NCBI GenBank assembly: GCA_001803165.1
Contig: MHAZ01000021.1
Location: 1-64,000 of the forward strand
Direction of reading: 5' to 3'
DNA length: 64,000 nt
Source of the DNA: Stygiobacter sp. RIFOXYC2_FULL_38_25
Lineage (GTDB): Bacteria; Bacteroidota; Ignavibacteria; Ignavibacteriales; Melioribacteraceae
The first letter of the stretch is position 1. Each line of letters starts with the position of its first letter. A model generated the notes under the pieces. The model was given only the letters and a program-made list of their open reading frames with translations. It searched no databases and had not been told where the DNA came from. The position numbers and the translations under genes are program-made. Shown here one piece after another: positions 32,605 through 41,461 of the stretch.

Positions 32605-32698
32605 AGTCTAAAAAGTAATTTTCAAATGGAATCAGCGTTAATCTGTTTAATCCGCTTCTTCAGCGTTCTATTACAAATGAATAATTACTTTTTAGACT
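32605..32698. repeat. Small element with 16-bp perfect terminal inverted repeats
   Basis: AGTCTAAAAAGTAATT (32605-32620) and AATTACTTTTTAGACT (32683-32698) are exact inverted copies bounding a 94-bp stretch. The inside carries 'AATCAGCGTTAATCTG' and 'TTTAATCCGC', typical of repeated intergenic sequence. It could be a MITE or a long hairpin terminator. No target duplication is seen. Confidence 0.5.
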
Positions 32699-32768
32699 AT
32701 GTGTTATCTAACCAGTAAGTATTTCATCCGTCTTAATGGTACAAAACCAATAGCTTAAAGGATAACAA

Positions 32769-34535
32769 ATGAGAAAACTCAACTACGTTTTTCTTGTTAT
32801 GATTTCAATACTTTCCATTTCTTCCGCACAACAAAAATTCTTTGTAAATCTTAATGATAGAGCCGATGACCTTTTCAAAGTTACCATAGTCCCATCCGGC
32901 TTAACAAGCGAGAATAAGATTTTCCAATTTGCTTCTACGGCGCCCGGCACCTATCAAACTATGGATATCGGCAGATTCGTACGTTCCTTCAAAGCGTTTG
33001 ATGAAAGCGGGAGCGAAATTGAGTGCAAGCAGATTCAAACTAATCAATGGGAAATAAGCGAGCCAGCTAAAACCAAAAAAATTGTTTACACAATTGCCGA
33101 AACCTGGGATACACCGGTTAAGACCAACAATGTTTATGCGATGAGCGGAACTTCTCTTGAAAGTGATCACGCGGTTATAAACGGACAAGCTGTGTTCGGC
33201 TATTTCCACGGGAAGCAAAAAGACGCAATTGAAATTAAGATTGATTATCCGGCTGATTGGAATATTGGAACAGCGCTTCATTTGAACAGCGAAGGTTTCT
33301 ACCGTGCAAAAAATTACGATGAAGTTGTTGATTCACCGATAATGCTTGGTAAGCTTACCAAAACTTCAACCAAAATTGAAAACACAAACATTGATATTTA
33401 CAGTTACTCTAAAACCGGAAAGATTACAGCTGAAAGCCTTTTGTTGATTCTTGAGGACATGCTCAACGCCACAAGCCAATTTACAGAAGGCTTGCCGGTT
33501 GATAACTACACTTTCCTTTTTCACTTTGAAAATTTTTCTGCCGGAGCTTGGGAACACAACTACAGCTCCTTCTATGTTTTTGCTGAATCTGATTTGAGCG
33601 ATTACCTTTCACAAGAATTAAAATCCGTTGCCGCTCACGAGTTTTACCATGTTGTAACTCCGCTAAATATTCACAGCGAACTTGTCAGCAATTTTAATTT
33701 TGAAAAGCCGACGATGTCTCAGCATATCTGGCTTTACGAAGGCGTTACAGAATGGGCTTCCGATATTCTTCAGCTCCGCGATTATTTAATAACGCTTGAT
33801 GAATATGGCAAGCAAATAAAGGGTAAACTTTCCGCAAACGATAATTTTGATCAATCAATTTCTCTCACCGAACTTTCTCTTCATTCAACGGAAAAGCAAG
33901 ATCAATATCCAAACATATATCAGAAAGGCGCGCTTGTAGCGGGCTTGCTGGATATACGTCTGCTTCAGTTAAGTAACGGCAAGAAAGGTTTGCGCGAAGT
34001 TATTAATCAACTATACAAAGATTACGGCGCTAATAAAGCTTTCAGCGAAAAAGATTTCTTCGATGAACTTGTAAAGCTCACTTATCCCGAGATTGGCGAT
34101 TTTATTAACCGCTACATTAAGGGAACAGAAAAACTGCCTGTAGCTGAATACTATGGCTGGCTTGGAATTGACTACAAAGAATACGTTGGTGTAGATAGTT
34201 CTAAAATTTCTATTGGATTTGGAATAGGCGTTAAGGATGGAAAGTTTATTATCACCCGAGTAGATAACCCAACGGTTGATGGTACTGCAGCCGGAGATTT
34301 TGTTTTGAAAGTTAACGGCGAAGAAATTACAATGCAGAATGCTCAAGCAAAATTTGCGTTTATGGCTAAGATGAAAGTTGGTGAGTCCTTTGATATTACC
34401 GTTGACCGCAAAGGCGAGCAGAAAGATATTAAGGTTACCATGCAGCCCCGTCCTATTAAACATGAGTTCAAAGTTTTGGATAATGCTTCGGAAGCTCAAC
34501 TCGCTCTCCGCAGTGCGTGGATGCAGAACTTATAA
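32769..34535 (+). CDS. M61-family metallopeptidase with PDZ domain
   Basis: 588-aa secreted peptidase. It has a signal peptide (residues 1-20), an N-terminal M61 beta domain, and a thermolysin-like catalytic region with the zinc motif 'HEFYH' (His290, His294) and 'LYEGVTEWASD' supplying the third ligand. A PDZ domain lies at about residues 475-570 ('GVKDGKFIITRVDNPTVDG'). M61 enzymes are glycyl-type aminopeptidases. It is single-standing, with a good terminator ten bases after the stop. Confidence 0.9.
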   Translation: MRKLNYVFLVMISILSISSAQQKFFVNLNDRADDLFKVTIVPSGLTSENKIFQFASTAPGTYQTMDIGRFVRSFKAFDESGSEIECKQIQTNQWEISEPAKTKKIVYTIAETWDTPVKTNNVYAMSGTSLESDHAVINGQAVFGYFHGKQKDAIEIKIDYPADWNIGTALHLNSEGFYRAKNYDEVVDSPIMLGKLTKTSTKIENTNIDIYSYSKTGKITAESLLLILEDMLNATSQFTEGLPVDNYTFLFHFENFSAGAWEHNYSSFYVFAESDLSDYLSQELKSVAAHEFYHVVTPLNIHSELVSNFNFEKPTMSQHIWLYEGVTEWASDILQLRDYLITLDEYGKQIKGKLSANDNFDQSISLTELSLHSTEKQDQYPNIYQKGALVAGLLDIRLLQLSNGKKGLREVINQLYKDYGANKAFSEKDFFDELVKLTYPEIGDFINRYIKGTEKLPVAEYYGWLGIDYKEYVGVDSSKISIGFGIGVKDGKFIITRVDNPTVDGTAAGDFVLKVNGEEITMQNAQAKFAFMAKMKVGESFDITVDRKGEQKDIKVTMQPRPIKHEFKVLDNASEAQLALRSAWMQNL

Positions 34536-34544
34536 AAATAAAAA

Positions 34545-34568
34545 GCCGCACATTTTTGTGCGGCTTTC
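34545..34568 (+). terminator. Terminator after the M61 peptidase gene
   Basis: GCCGCACA (34545-34552), a T4 loop and TGTGCGGC (34557-34564) followed by TTT form a perfect 8-bp GC-rich hairpin with U-tail. It is preceded by A-rich sequence, so it may work in both directions. Confidence 0.85.
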
Positions 34569-34588
34569 TCATTTGAACCTTGCACCTG

Positions 34589-34700
34589 CTTAGACAGCAG
34601 TAACTTGATAGATTTGTTGAAACTATTTGATTGAATTGAACAGATATAAACGCCGCTCCTCATTTTTGCTGGCATCAAAATTTACTTTGTAATAGCCGGT
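34589..34700 (-). pseudogene. Relic of a T9SS C-terminal sorting domain
   Basis: On the minus strand one frame reads 'GYYKVNFDAS' (from 34697). After a small indel another frame reads 'SGVYICSIQSNSFNKSIKL' ending 'LLSK'. The joined order matches the T9SS domain consensus GxYxVxFDASxLSSGVYFYxL..KKMxLxK. No long ORF precedes it, so this is the tail of a lost secreted-protein gene. The remainder of the 253-base gap holds only the M61 terminator. Confidence 0.6.
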
Positions 34701-34788
34701 ACACTACAGATTATATTTACAATTTGGCGGTGTTACGAGCGCCGCCTTTTGTTTTAATTACGGTTACAGTTAATTATTCTCTTTCCTC

Positions 34789-35796
34789 CTAATTTAGTTT
34801 GCCATGTAATATTGCGCTACCTTGGTTATATAGTATAAAGAATACTTCTTTTTCAAAAATAAAGCCGTTAGCTATACTGGCATCAACAAAGTAAAGATTC
34901 TCTATGTTTGTTCCGTTATAGTGCCCTAAATACCAGCCGCTATTCGCGCAAAAGAAATCTTTTAACGAACGACCTATTATTCCACCCGCATAAATGTTTT
35001 GCGGAAGAGTTAGGCGCTCTTCCAATGTTCCATTTACATACTCAAATACTTTAGAGCCCACACTTACATAGCATTTTTTATTTAATAGGCCAAGAAAATA
35101 GGTGAATCTATTTTTGCCCATTAAACTAAGCGAGCCATTTTTGAGCACATATAATCTACACGATTCACTAGTATCTAGAAGACTTTGCCCGCTAATGAGA
35201 ATATCCCCACCATCAATAAAAATAACATTGAAAAAATATTCTTTTATCTGAGGTGTCTTGATGATTTCCCATTTTGTTCCATCGTAGTGTGCAATTATTC
35301 CCGTGTAATCACCATCAGTTTTTTCTGCTATTCCCACTGCATAAAGATTGTTTTTATAACCATAAATATCTTCGTACATAATTCTAGAATAACCATAAGG
35401 AATTTCGGTATAATACTTAATCCATTTTGCCCCATCATATTTCCAAATATCACTATTTGTAGTTACCATCCAAACTTCATTGCTTGAAACACCCCAAATT
35501 CTTATAGGTTCTGCATATTGATCAAGCAAATAATTGCTCCATTTGACACCATCATAATGCCAAACTTTATTTACGTAAGTTGCGGCATCGCCAACAACCC
35601 AGACATCATTAGGAGTACTTCCCCAAATACCGCTAAAAAATTGGAATCCATCTTTATCAGCCTGTAGAGTGCCCCTTGTCCACATATAATCTCGTCTGCC
35701 GGCGGGTAATTCTTCAGGTTTGGTTATTTCTTCTTTGCAAGAAAGGGTTATTAGAACTGCTGTTAATAAAAAGATTAAGAAGAAGTAGGGTTTCAT
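34789..35796 (-). CDS. Propeller-type lipoprotein, unknown role
   Basis: 335-aa lipoprotein with a signal peptide and lipobox 'LSC' (Cys near residue 20). The body has WD/BNR-like repeats of the form 'IWGSTPNDVWVVGD', 'VWHYDGVKWSNY' and 'IWKYDGAKWIKY', as in exported propellers of this lineage. No enzymatic motif is seen. It stands alone and diverges from the trypsin-like gene. Confidence 0.75.
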   Translation of the reverse strand: MKPYFFLIFLLTAVLITLSCKEEITKPEELPAGRRDYMWTRGTLQADKDGFQFFSGIWGSTPNDVWVVGDAATYVNKVWHYDGVKWSNYLLDQYAEPIRIWGVSSNEVWMVTTNSDIWKYDGAKWIKYYTEIPYGYSRIMYEDIYGYKNNLYAVGIAEKTDGDYTGIIAHYDGTKWEIIKTPQIKEYFFNVIFIDGGDILISGQSLLDTSESCRLYVLKNGSLSLMGKNRFTYFLGLLNKKCYVSVGSKVFEYVNGTLEERLTLPQNIYAGGIIGRSLKDFFCANSGWYLGHYNGTNIENLYFVDASIANGFIFEKEVFFILYNQGSAILHGKLN

Positions 35797-35890
35797 CTCT
35801 CCCCCGAGTTTTTAGTTAGTCAGAATGTTTTGTAATTAACTGTTGCAAGTTACATTTCTTTTTTTCCGAAAATCAAGGCTAACATAAATC

Positions 35891-35972
35891 TGCACAATTT
35901 AATTTGTGCACAAACAAAGCGCTTTCTTTCCGCCTAATAAAGATTTAGATTTAGGTGAAACGAAAGCGCTTT
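35891..35972 (+). promoter_or_regulatory. Two tandem hairpins in the leader of the trypsin-like gene
   Basis: Hairpin 1 is TGCACAA (35891-35897) with TTGTGCA (35904-35910). Hairpin 2 has 19-nt arms, 35916-35934 and 35954-35972, with 11 perfect pairs (AAAGCGCTTTC/GAAAGCGCTTT) and mostly paired extensions, followed by TTCTCTTT. The ribosome site GGAG (35979-35982) lies just beyond. The layout fits an attenuator or a stability element. Confidence 0.5.
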
Positions 35973-35988
35973 TCTCTTTGGAGTAATT

Positions 35989-37068
35989 ATGAATAAGCTG
36001 TGCCGATTGAAAATCTTAGCTTCTCTTTTTGCTTCACTTCTTTTTATTTCATGCTCGTCATCAATTTATGATAACATTTACCCAACACTAAGCGACGGCA
36101 AGTACGATAGCGAATTTCCCTACCGGAATTCATCAACACAGCTTGAAGAAATCAGTAACTCGGTTAGATTAATTAACAGCATAGCCTTTTACACTGGCTA
36201 CGTTTTTCCGGAAGGAAGCAGACATCTACGCCGCGAATTAGCTTCGATGGATTTCAAAAAAAAGGCTACACAAGAAGTTTACTTTAACAGAACAGCTTCC
36301 GGCACAGCAACAGTAATTGATGTATCGAACGTAGCGGTTGTATTGCTAACAGTAGCGCACGTTGTAAGCTTTCCGGATACTATCTATTCCTACTTTATTA
36401 ATTCCGATGGTACTTCTTCCTTGTTCGTACAAAGTATTTCCATTAAGACAAGACAAACAAATTACATTCCGGATCTGCCGGATAATGGCGAGCTTGATAT
36501 AATTGCAAAAGACAGAACGCTTGATGTTGCTCTGCTCGGACGTAGGTTCGACGTAAAAGATGTTATTGGAATTCAGCCATTTAAGTATTCCTGGGGAAGT
36601 TCTACTGAGCTTGAGTGGGGCTCCTTCGTTTATATTTTTGGTTTTCCAATGAACTACAAGATGATTTCAAAAGGAATAGTCAGCAGTCCGAATAAAGACA
36701 AAAACACATTTTTGATTGATGCGGTTTTTAACCGCGGTTCCAGCGGTGGAATAGTATTAGGAATCCGCGACGGCGTTCCTAACTTTGAATTAGTTGGTTT
36801 AGTGCGCTCAGTACCGGCAGAGTTTGAACAAACGCTCCGCCCGCTTGCCAAGGATAACGCTTTCGAGTTCAACCCGATGATTCCATATAAAGGAGAAGTG
36901 TTTGTTGAGAAGGAACAAGTCTTAAGAACCGGAATAACAAAAGTTTTGGGAATTGAAGCGGTAAAAGATTTTATTGTTCAACACAGGCAAGAAATCACAG
37001 AAAAAGGATATACTCTAAACGCATTTTTTAATCCGCCTACCAGACTTAAACTGATTGATAACCATTAA
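35989..37068 (+). CDS. Trypsin-like serine protease lipoprotein
   Basis: 359-aa lipoprotein with lipobox 'FISCSSS' (Cys near residue 22). The trypsin/HtrA-like catalytic triad is visible: 'LLTVAHVVS' (His near 123), 'TLDVALLGR' (Asp near 182) and 'NRGSSGGIVLG' (Ser near 252). There is no PDZ domain, so it is a protease-domain-only relative of Deg proteins. It is probably attached to the periplasmic side of a membrane. Its leader carries two tandem hairpins. Confidence 0.82.
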   Translation: MNKLCRLKILASLFASLLFISCSSSIYDNIYPTLSDGKYDSEFPYRNSSTQLEEISNSVRLINSIAFYTGYVFPEGSRHLRRELASMDFKKKATQEVYFNRTASGTATVIDVSNVAVVLLTVAHVVSFPDTIYSYFINSDGTSSLFVQSISIKTRQTNYIPDLPDNGELDIIAKDRTLDVALLGRRFDVKDVIGIQPFKYSWGSSTELEWGSFVYIFGFPMNYKMISKGIVSSPNKDKNTFLIDAVFNRGSSGGIVLGIRDGVPNFELVGLVRSVPAEFEQTLRPLAKDNAFEFNPMIPYKGEVFVEKEQVLRTGITKVLGIEAVKDFIVQHRQEITEKGYTLNAFFNPPTRLKLIDNH

Positions 37069-37153
37069 GCTCAATTTTTTTGCGTCTGTAGTTAGTTAGC
37101 TTCTCTATGCCTACTTTCCTAATTTTGGTTAGGATAAAAACCGAGATCATCCA

Positions 37154-39502
37154 ATGAAATTCATTTACTCTGCTCTACTATTCTCACTTTTAGTTTTACC
37201 AACTTTTAGTACTTATGCACAAACAACCGATACCAGCTGGAAACTTTACGACGATAGTCAAGTTGCGCAAGTCAACATTACAATGAGCCAAGCGGCTTTC
37301 GATTGGATGATGGCAAACTACATGAGCGACTCCGCACATGTTTGTACTTTCAAGTTTAAGAACAAATATATTGACACAACTATTACGAATGTAGCAATCA
37401 GAATCCGCGGCAATACTTCCCGTTCAGCGCAAAAGAAATCATTCAAAATATCTTTTAACGATTTTGAAAAAGGAAGAGAATTTTACGACGTAGAGAAGCT
37501 TAACCTAAACGGAGAGCATAACGATCCTTCGATAGCTCGCTCAAAAGTTTCTTGGGGATTGTTTCAGAAAAGCGGATTGCCTTCCACCCGCGCAAGCTAC
37601 GCCGCTGTTTACATCAATGATAAATACATGGGCTTGTACATTTCTGTTGAAAACATTGATGACCAGTTTTTGAAAAAGCGTTTTTACGATGCCTCCGGAA
37701 ATTTATATAAGTGTTTGTACGGCGCCTCATTTGCCCCCGGCAGCAATAACTACAACCAAGAAACTAACGAAGACAAACTGGATCAATCCCAAATAGTTAG
37801 GATGATAAATATTCTTAACACAATTCCAGCGGAAGTTCTTCCGGATTCGTTGGAAAAAATATTGTTCGTAGACGAGTTTCTAAAATATCAAGCGATGGAT
37901 GTAATCATCGGTCAGTGGGATGATTACTGGTCCAACATGAATAATTATTATATCTACTTTGAACCAAAAGCCGGTAAGTTTCATTGGATACCTTATGATT
38001 ACGACAACACTTTTGGGATTTCCTGGTCTGGCAGTAATGATTGGACTACGACAGATCCATTCAAATTTCCTAAAATTAGTGGCGGAAATAGACCGTTGAT
38101 TGAAAAAATGCTCGCCAACAAACAGTACCGGGATTTATACGCGCACATACTGCAACATATTATCAATACCAGTTTTCAATATTACATGATGTCTAGTACA
38201 GTACTCGGAATAAGAGATCAAATTCGTCCTTTTGCTTTATCCGATACTTACCGCCGGAAAGATTATCAGTTTACCGACGAAGAATTTGAAAATAGTTTTA
38301 ATCAAAGTCCTTATACCATTCCTTCTCAAGGCACACATGTTAAAAAATCAATTCTCCAGTTTGTTAATCAGCGCAATATTTATCTGAAAGATAAAATTAC
38401 TTATGTAGGTTCTTCACCAATAGTTTATAAAATTGATTACGAGCCGAAGAATCCGGGACCGGATGATTCGGTTTATGTTTACGCATCCGGCTTTGCATCT
38501 GCCGGCATTGATCAAGTTAACATACAATTTCATCCGGGAGCCTTAACTGTTATTTATTTTTACCCGATGAAGTTTTCTCCCGTTGCCAATTCAACAAAAG
38601 TGGAAGATGCAGACCGCTGGGTTGGTGTAATTCCACCCCTTGGTAAAAACGGTTATGGAAGATTCAGATTAGAAATCACAGACAAGAATGGAGCTAAAGT
38701 TTTATATCCACGTTACGGCTTTACAGAAGTGCAAGCGCGTGAATACGCAACAACAGGCAGCAATGTAGTTTTAAATGAGGTAATGGCTGATAATTCCAAG
38801 ACAATTAAAGACCCCGCAAATACAACTAAAGATGAGTTTGATGATTGGATTGAATTATACAATCCGACCCAAAACGAAATTTTGCTTACCGGAATGTATA
38901 TGACGGACGATAATACAAAGTTAGACAAATGGCAGTTTACTCAGCCCGATTTAAAATTAAAACCGGGAGAGCATATTTTAATTTGGTGTGATGAGCAAGG
39001 AAGCCAGAGCGGGTTGCACGCAAGTTTTAAACTTTCTAAAAGCGGCGAGTATATTGCTTTAGTTGCTACAGATGGGAAAACCATAATAGATGAATTTACT
39101 TTTGGCGCGCAGCAGACAGATGTTTCTTTTGGAAGGGTACCAAGCGGCGGAGAAAAATGGTCTTCCATGAAACCAACGCCGGGAATCTCAAACGTAACGA
39201 CAAATATTTCAGAAAAAGAAATTCCGGCTGAATTTAGTTTATCGGCTTATCCAAATCCATTTAACCCCGCAACAACAATTCAATATTCTCTTCCGGTTCA
39301 ATCAGATGTTTCGATTACCATTTATGATTTGCTCGGCAATAGAATTTGGGAGGAAACCAAAGCGGCACAGGTTCCCGGCTTGTACAAAACTATTTGGAAT
39401 GGTGAGAATAATTTTGCTGTTAAAGTTTCATCCGGAATTTATTTTGGCAGAATCACTGCCGGAAAGTTTAATTCATCATTAAAACTAATGCTAATTAAAT
39501 AA
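37154..39502 (+). CDS. CotH-kinase-family protein with lamin-tail and T9SS domains
   Basis: 782-aa secreted protein. A signal peptide (1-23) precedes a CotH domain at about 35-410, including 'RIRGNTSRSAQKKSFKISF', 'LNLNGEHNDPS', 'YMGLYISVENID' and the kinase-like acidic block 'IPYDYDNTFG'. A lamin-tail domain lies at about 535-650 ('VVLNEVMADNS', 'DDWIELYNPTQNEI'), and a T9SS C-terminal domain at about 700-782 ('YPNPFNPATTIQYSLP'). CotH proteins can phosphorylate proteins. The LTD is often found on exported proteins that bind surfaces. The two have probably been joined for cell-surface use. Confidence 0.9.
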   Translation: MKFIYSALLFSLLVLPTFSTYAQTTDTSWKLYDDSQVAQVNITMSQAAFDWMMANYMSDSAHVCTFKFKNKYIDTTITNVAIRIRGNTSRSAQKKSFKISFNDFEKGREFYDVEKLNLNGEHNDPSIARSKVSWGLFQKSGLPSTRASYAAVYINDKYMGLYISVENIDDQFLKKRFYDASGNLYKCLYGASFAPGSNNYNQETNEDKLDQSQIVRMINILNTIPAEVLPDSLEKILFVDEFLKYQAMDVIIGQWDDYWSNMNNYYIYFEPKAGKFHWIPYDYDNTFGISWSGSNDWTTTDPFKFPKISGGNRPLIEKMLANKQYRDLYAHILQHIINTSFQYYMMSSTVLGIRDQIRPFALSDTYRRKDYQFTDEEFENSFNQSPYTIPSQGTHVKKSILQFVNQRNIYLKDKITYVGSSPIVYKIDYEPKNPGPDDSVYVYASGFASAGIDQVNIQFHPGALTVIYFYPMKFSPVANSTKVEDADRWVGVIPPLGKNGYGRFRLEITDKNGAKVLYPRYGFTEVQAREYATTGSNVVLNEVMADNSKTIKDPANTTKDEFDDWIELYNPTQNEILLTGMYMTDDNTKLDKWQFTQPDLKLKPGEHILIWCDEQGSQSGLHASFKLSKSGEYIALVATDGKTIIDEFTFGAQQTDVSFGRVPSGGEKWSSMKPTPGISNVTTNISEKEIPAEFSLSAYPNPFNPATTIQYSLPVQSDVSITIYDLLGNRIWEETKAAQVPGLYKTIWNGENNFAVKVSSGIYFGRITAGKFNSSLKLMLIK

Positions 39503-39519
39503 AGAGAAAGGATTCATCA

Positions 39520-40032
39520 ATGAACGCAAGACCATTAGCAAATGAGTACGCTGCTTATTACGAAAAGTATGTCAGCCGAGTTCCCGAGGGAAATATTTTA
39601 GAAACTCTAAACGAACAAATTACTGCAACGCAAAAAGTCTTTGGAGAAATATCCGAAGAGAAATCTAAATTCCGGTATGCCGATGGCAAATGGAGCATTC
39701 GTGAACTACTTGGACACATAATTGATACCGAGAGAGTTTTTGCTTACCGCGCGCTAAGATTTTCAAGAAATGACAAAACCGCGCTACCCGGCTTCGAGCA
39801 AGATGATTTCGTTCCAAATTCAAACCACGATAATGTTTTACTGAAGGACCTTGTAGAGGAATTTACACTCGTTAGAAAATCCAACTTAAAATTGTTTGCT
39901 TCATTCACAGATGAAATGTGGTTACGCATTGGCACAGCAAGCGAAAACGCAATGTCTGTCCGTGCAGTTGCTTACAATTTAGCCGGACATGTGATTCATC
40001 ATACTAACGTTTTGAAAGAGAAATACTTATAA
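39520..40032 (+). CDS. DinB-family protein
   Basis: 170-aa four-helix-bundle protein of the DinB/YfiT family. The metal-binding histidines are seen in 'LLGHIIDTERVF' and 'LAGHVIHHTNVLKEKY'. The family includes thiol-dependent transferases and many members of unknown function. It follows the CotH gene by 17 bases and precedes the RNA-ligase-like gene by 11. AAAGG precedes the ATG. Confidence 0.88.
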   Translation: MNARPLANEYAAYYEKYVSRVPEGNILETLNEQITATQKVFGEISEEKSKFRYADGKWSIRELLGHIIDTERVFAYRALRFSRNDKTALPGFEQDDFVPNSNHDNVLLKDLVEEFTLVRKSNLKLFASFTDEMWLRIGTASENAMSVRAVAYNLAGHVIHHTNVLKEKYL

Positions 40033-40043
40033 ACAAAAAACTC

Positions 40044-40571
40044 TTGAACATGGCACTACTTGTTTTAGCATATCCACAAATCGAAAAGAAAGATTACAAC
40101 TGGATTCAATCCTTCCGGGCAAAACATGATGAGAGATATTTCGGTATTGTTGACCCACACTTTACGTTAGTCTTTCCGACAGACAATATACCACAAGAAG
40201 ATTTCATTGCTCACGTACAGAAAGTCTCTAGAAAATTCAAAGAGTTCTTTTTTGTCCTCCGCTGTGCTCAAATAGTAAAAGACTCTTTTTGTGATTACAC
40301 AGATGTCTTTCTAATACCGGAAGAAGGGTACAGAATTTTTGTTAAACTGCACGATGCTCTTTATACCGGAATTTTGGAAAAGGAACTCCGGCTCGATATT
40401 CCCTTCATTCCTCACGTTGGAATTGCGAACAGCGGAGATGCGAAAATCTCCAAGCTGTTAGCCGATGAGATTAATAGTAAAAATATTGAGATAGTGGGAG
40501 CTATCGGGAAGCTTGATATTGTTTCTTATAAAGACAATAAAGTAACAACACTGAAAGAAATATTTCTTTAA
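40044..40571 (+). CDS. 2'-5' RNA ligase / phosphoesterase-family protein
   Basis: 175-aa protein of the 2H phosphoesterase superfamily. The first motif is 'PHFTLVFP' (HxT, near residue 33) and the second is 'PHVGIANS' near 128, where the usual Thr is Gly, so catalytic ability is not certain. The family has RNA 2'-5' ligase or cyclic-phosphodiesterase activity. It is probably in one transcript with the DinB gene. The start at 40050 (ATG GCA) would also be possible. Confidence 0.75.
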   Translation: MNMALLVLAYPQIEKKDYNWIQSFRAKHDERYFGIVDPHFTLVFPTDNIPQEDFIAHVQKVSRKFKEFFFVLRCAQIVKDSFCDYTDVFLIPEEGYRIFVKLHDALYTGILEKELRLDIPFIPHVGIANSGDAKISKLLADEINSKNIEIVGAIGKLDIVSYKDNKVTTLKEIFL

Positions 40572-40667
40572 TCAAAACAGAACAATTCCAGTCTTAAAAC
40601 GACTAAACCCTAGAAGCTTGATTAGAGAAAGTTTTTGGGTTATTATCAAAACAAAAATTTAGCGCTA

Positions 40668-40988
40668 ATGAAAAAGAAACGGCAAATGGTAAAATTGGTT
40701 GAATGGGAAGCTCTATTCTGGAGTGCCGGTTTAATCTATTTACTTTTTATTAATCCTTACGAAAGTTCGCATTTTACTGTTTGTCCTTACAAAAATCTTG
40801 GAATCGAGTTCTGCCCCGGCTGCGGACTCGGAAAGTCAATTTCGTTTTTCTATCATGGCGATTTTCTGCATTCCTTTAATACTCATCCGCTCGGCATAAT
40901 AGCTTTCGTAATAATAGCAGTAAGAATAGTTTATTTAATCAGAAATAAATATTTCAACAACAAACAGAACGAGGTTATGTATGGCTAA
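40668..40988 (+). CDS. DUF2752 membrane protein
   Basis: About 106 aa from the ATG at 40668; an in-frame TTG at 40635 would give 117. It has the DUF2752 hallmark 'CPYKNLGIEFCPGCGLGKS' with its cysteines, and two membrane helices at about 10-30 and 75-95. Function is unknown. Its end overlaps the start of the TM2 gene by 8 bases, so the two are coupled. This pair is common in Bacteroidota. Confidence 0.85.
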   Translation: MKKKRQMVKLVEWEALFWSAGLIYLLFINPYESSHFTVCPYKNLGIEFCPGCGLGKSISFFYHGDFLHSFNTHPLGIIAFVIIAVRIVYLIRNKYFNNKQNEVMYG

Positions 40989-41331
40989 TATTTACGAATT
41001 GTTACCCGAAATAGTTGGTGAAGAGCAGATGTACATTTCGAGTCTAGTTAAGAACATGGACGACAAACAAGCTTTTCAATTTGCCAACATTTACCGCGCG
41101 CGCCGGAAAGACCCGCAGGTAATTCTTTTGGTTACACTTGTAGGTTTTCTAGGTATATCCGGCATTCAAAGATTTTTAACGGACCAAATCGGTTTAGGAA
41201 TTTTATACCTGCTCACCGGTGGTATTTGTATGATTGGAACAATCATTGATTTGGTGAATTACAAGAAAATTGCGTTTGAGTATAATCAGAAGCAAGCTAA
41301 CCAAGTTGCAGTAATGATTAAAGGAATGTAA
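40981..41331 (+). CDS. TM2-domain membrane protein
   Basis: 116-aa protein with a cytoplasmic N-terminus and a TM2 domain: 'VILLVTLVGFLGISGIQRFL' followed by 'GLGILYLLTGGICMIGTIID'. The two helices are joined by a short turn, as in the family, whose function is unknown. It overlaps the DUF2752 gene by 8 bases. Confidence 0.88.
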   Translation: MANIYELLPEIVGEEQMYISSLVKNMDDKQAFQFANIYRARRKDPQVILLVTLVGFLGISGIQRFLTDQIGLGILYLLTGGICMIGTIIDLVNYKKIAFEYNQKQANQVAVMIKGM

Positions 41332-41344
41332 TGTTTAATAATTT

Positions 41345-41450
41345 GTCATTCTGAACGACTCGCCCGATTTATGGTCGAAGCGGGAGTGAAGAATCTGCTT
41401 CTTAAATAACAAAGGGATTCGTCTTCGACTACGGGACTCATCAGAATGAC
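41345..41450. repeat. Double copy of the dispersed repeat (R4), ends facing outward
   Basis: GTCATTCTGA (41345-41354) at one end and its exact inverse TCAGAATGAC (41441-41450) at the other. GAAGAATCT (41388-41396) and 'GGATTCGTCTTCG' lie inside. The two units in head-to-head order give 10-bp terminal inverted repeats on a 106-bp element. It lies between the convergent TM2 and marC genes. Confidence 0.75.
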
Positions 41451-41461
41451 ATTTTCCTTTT

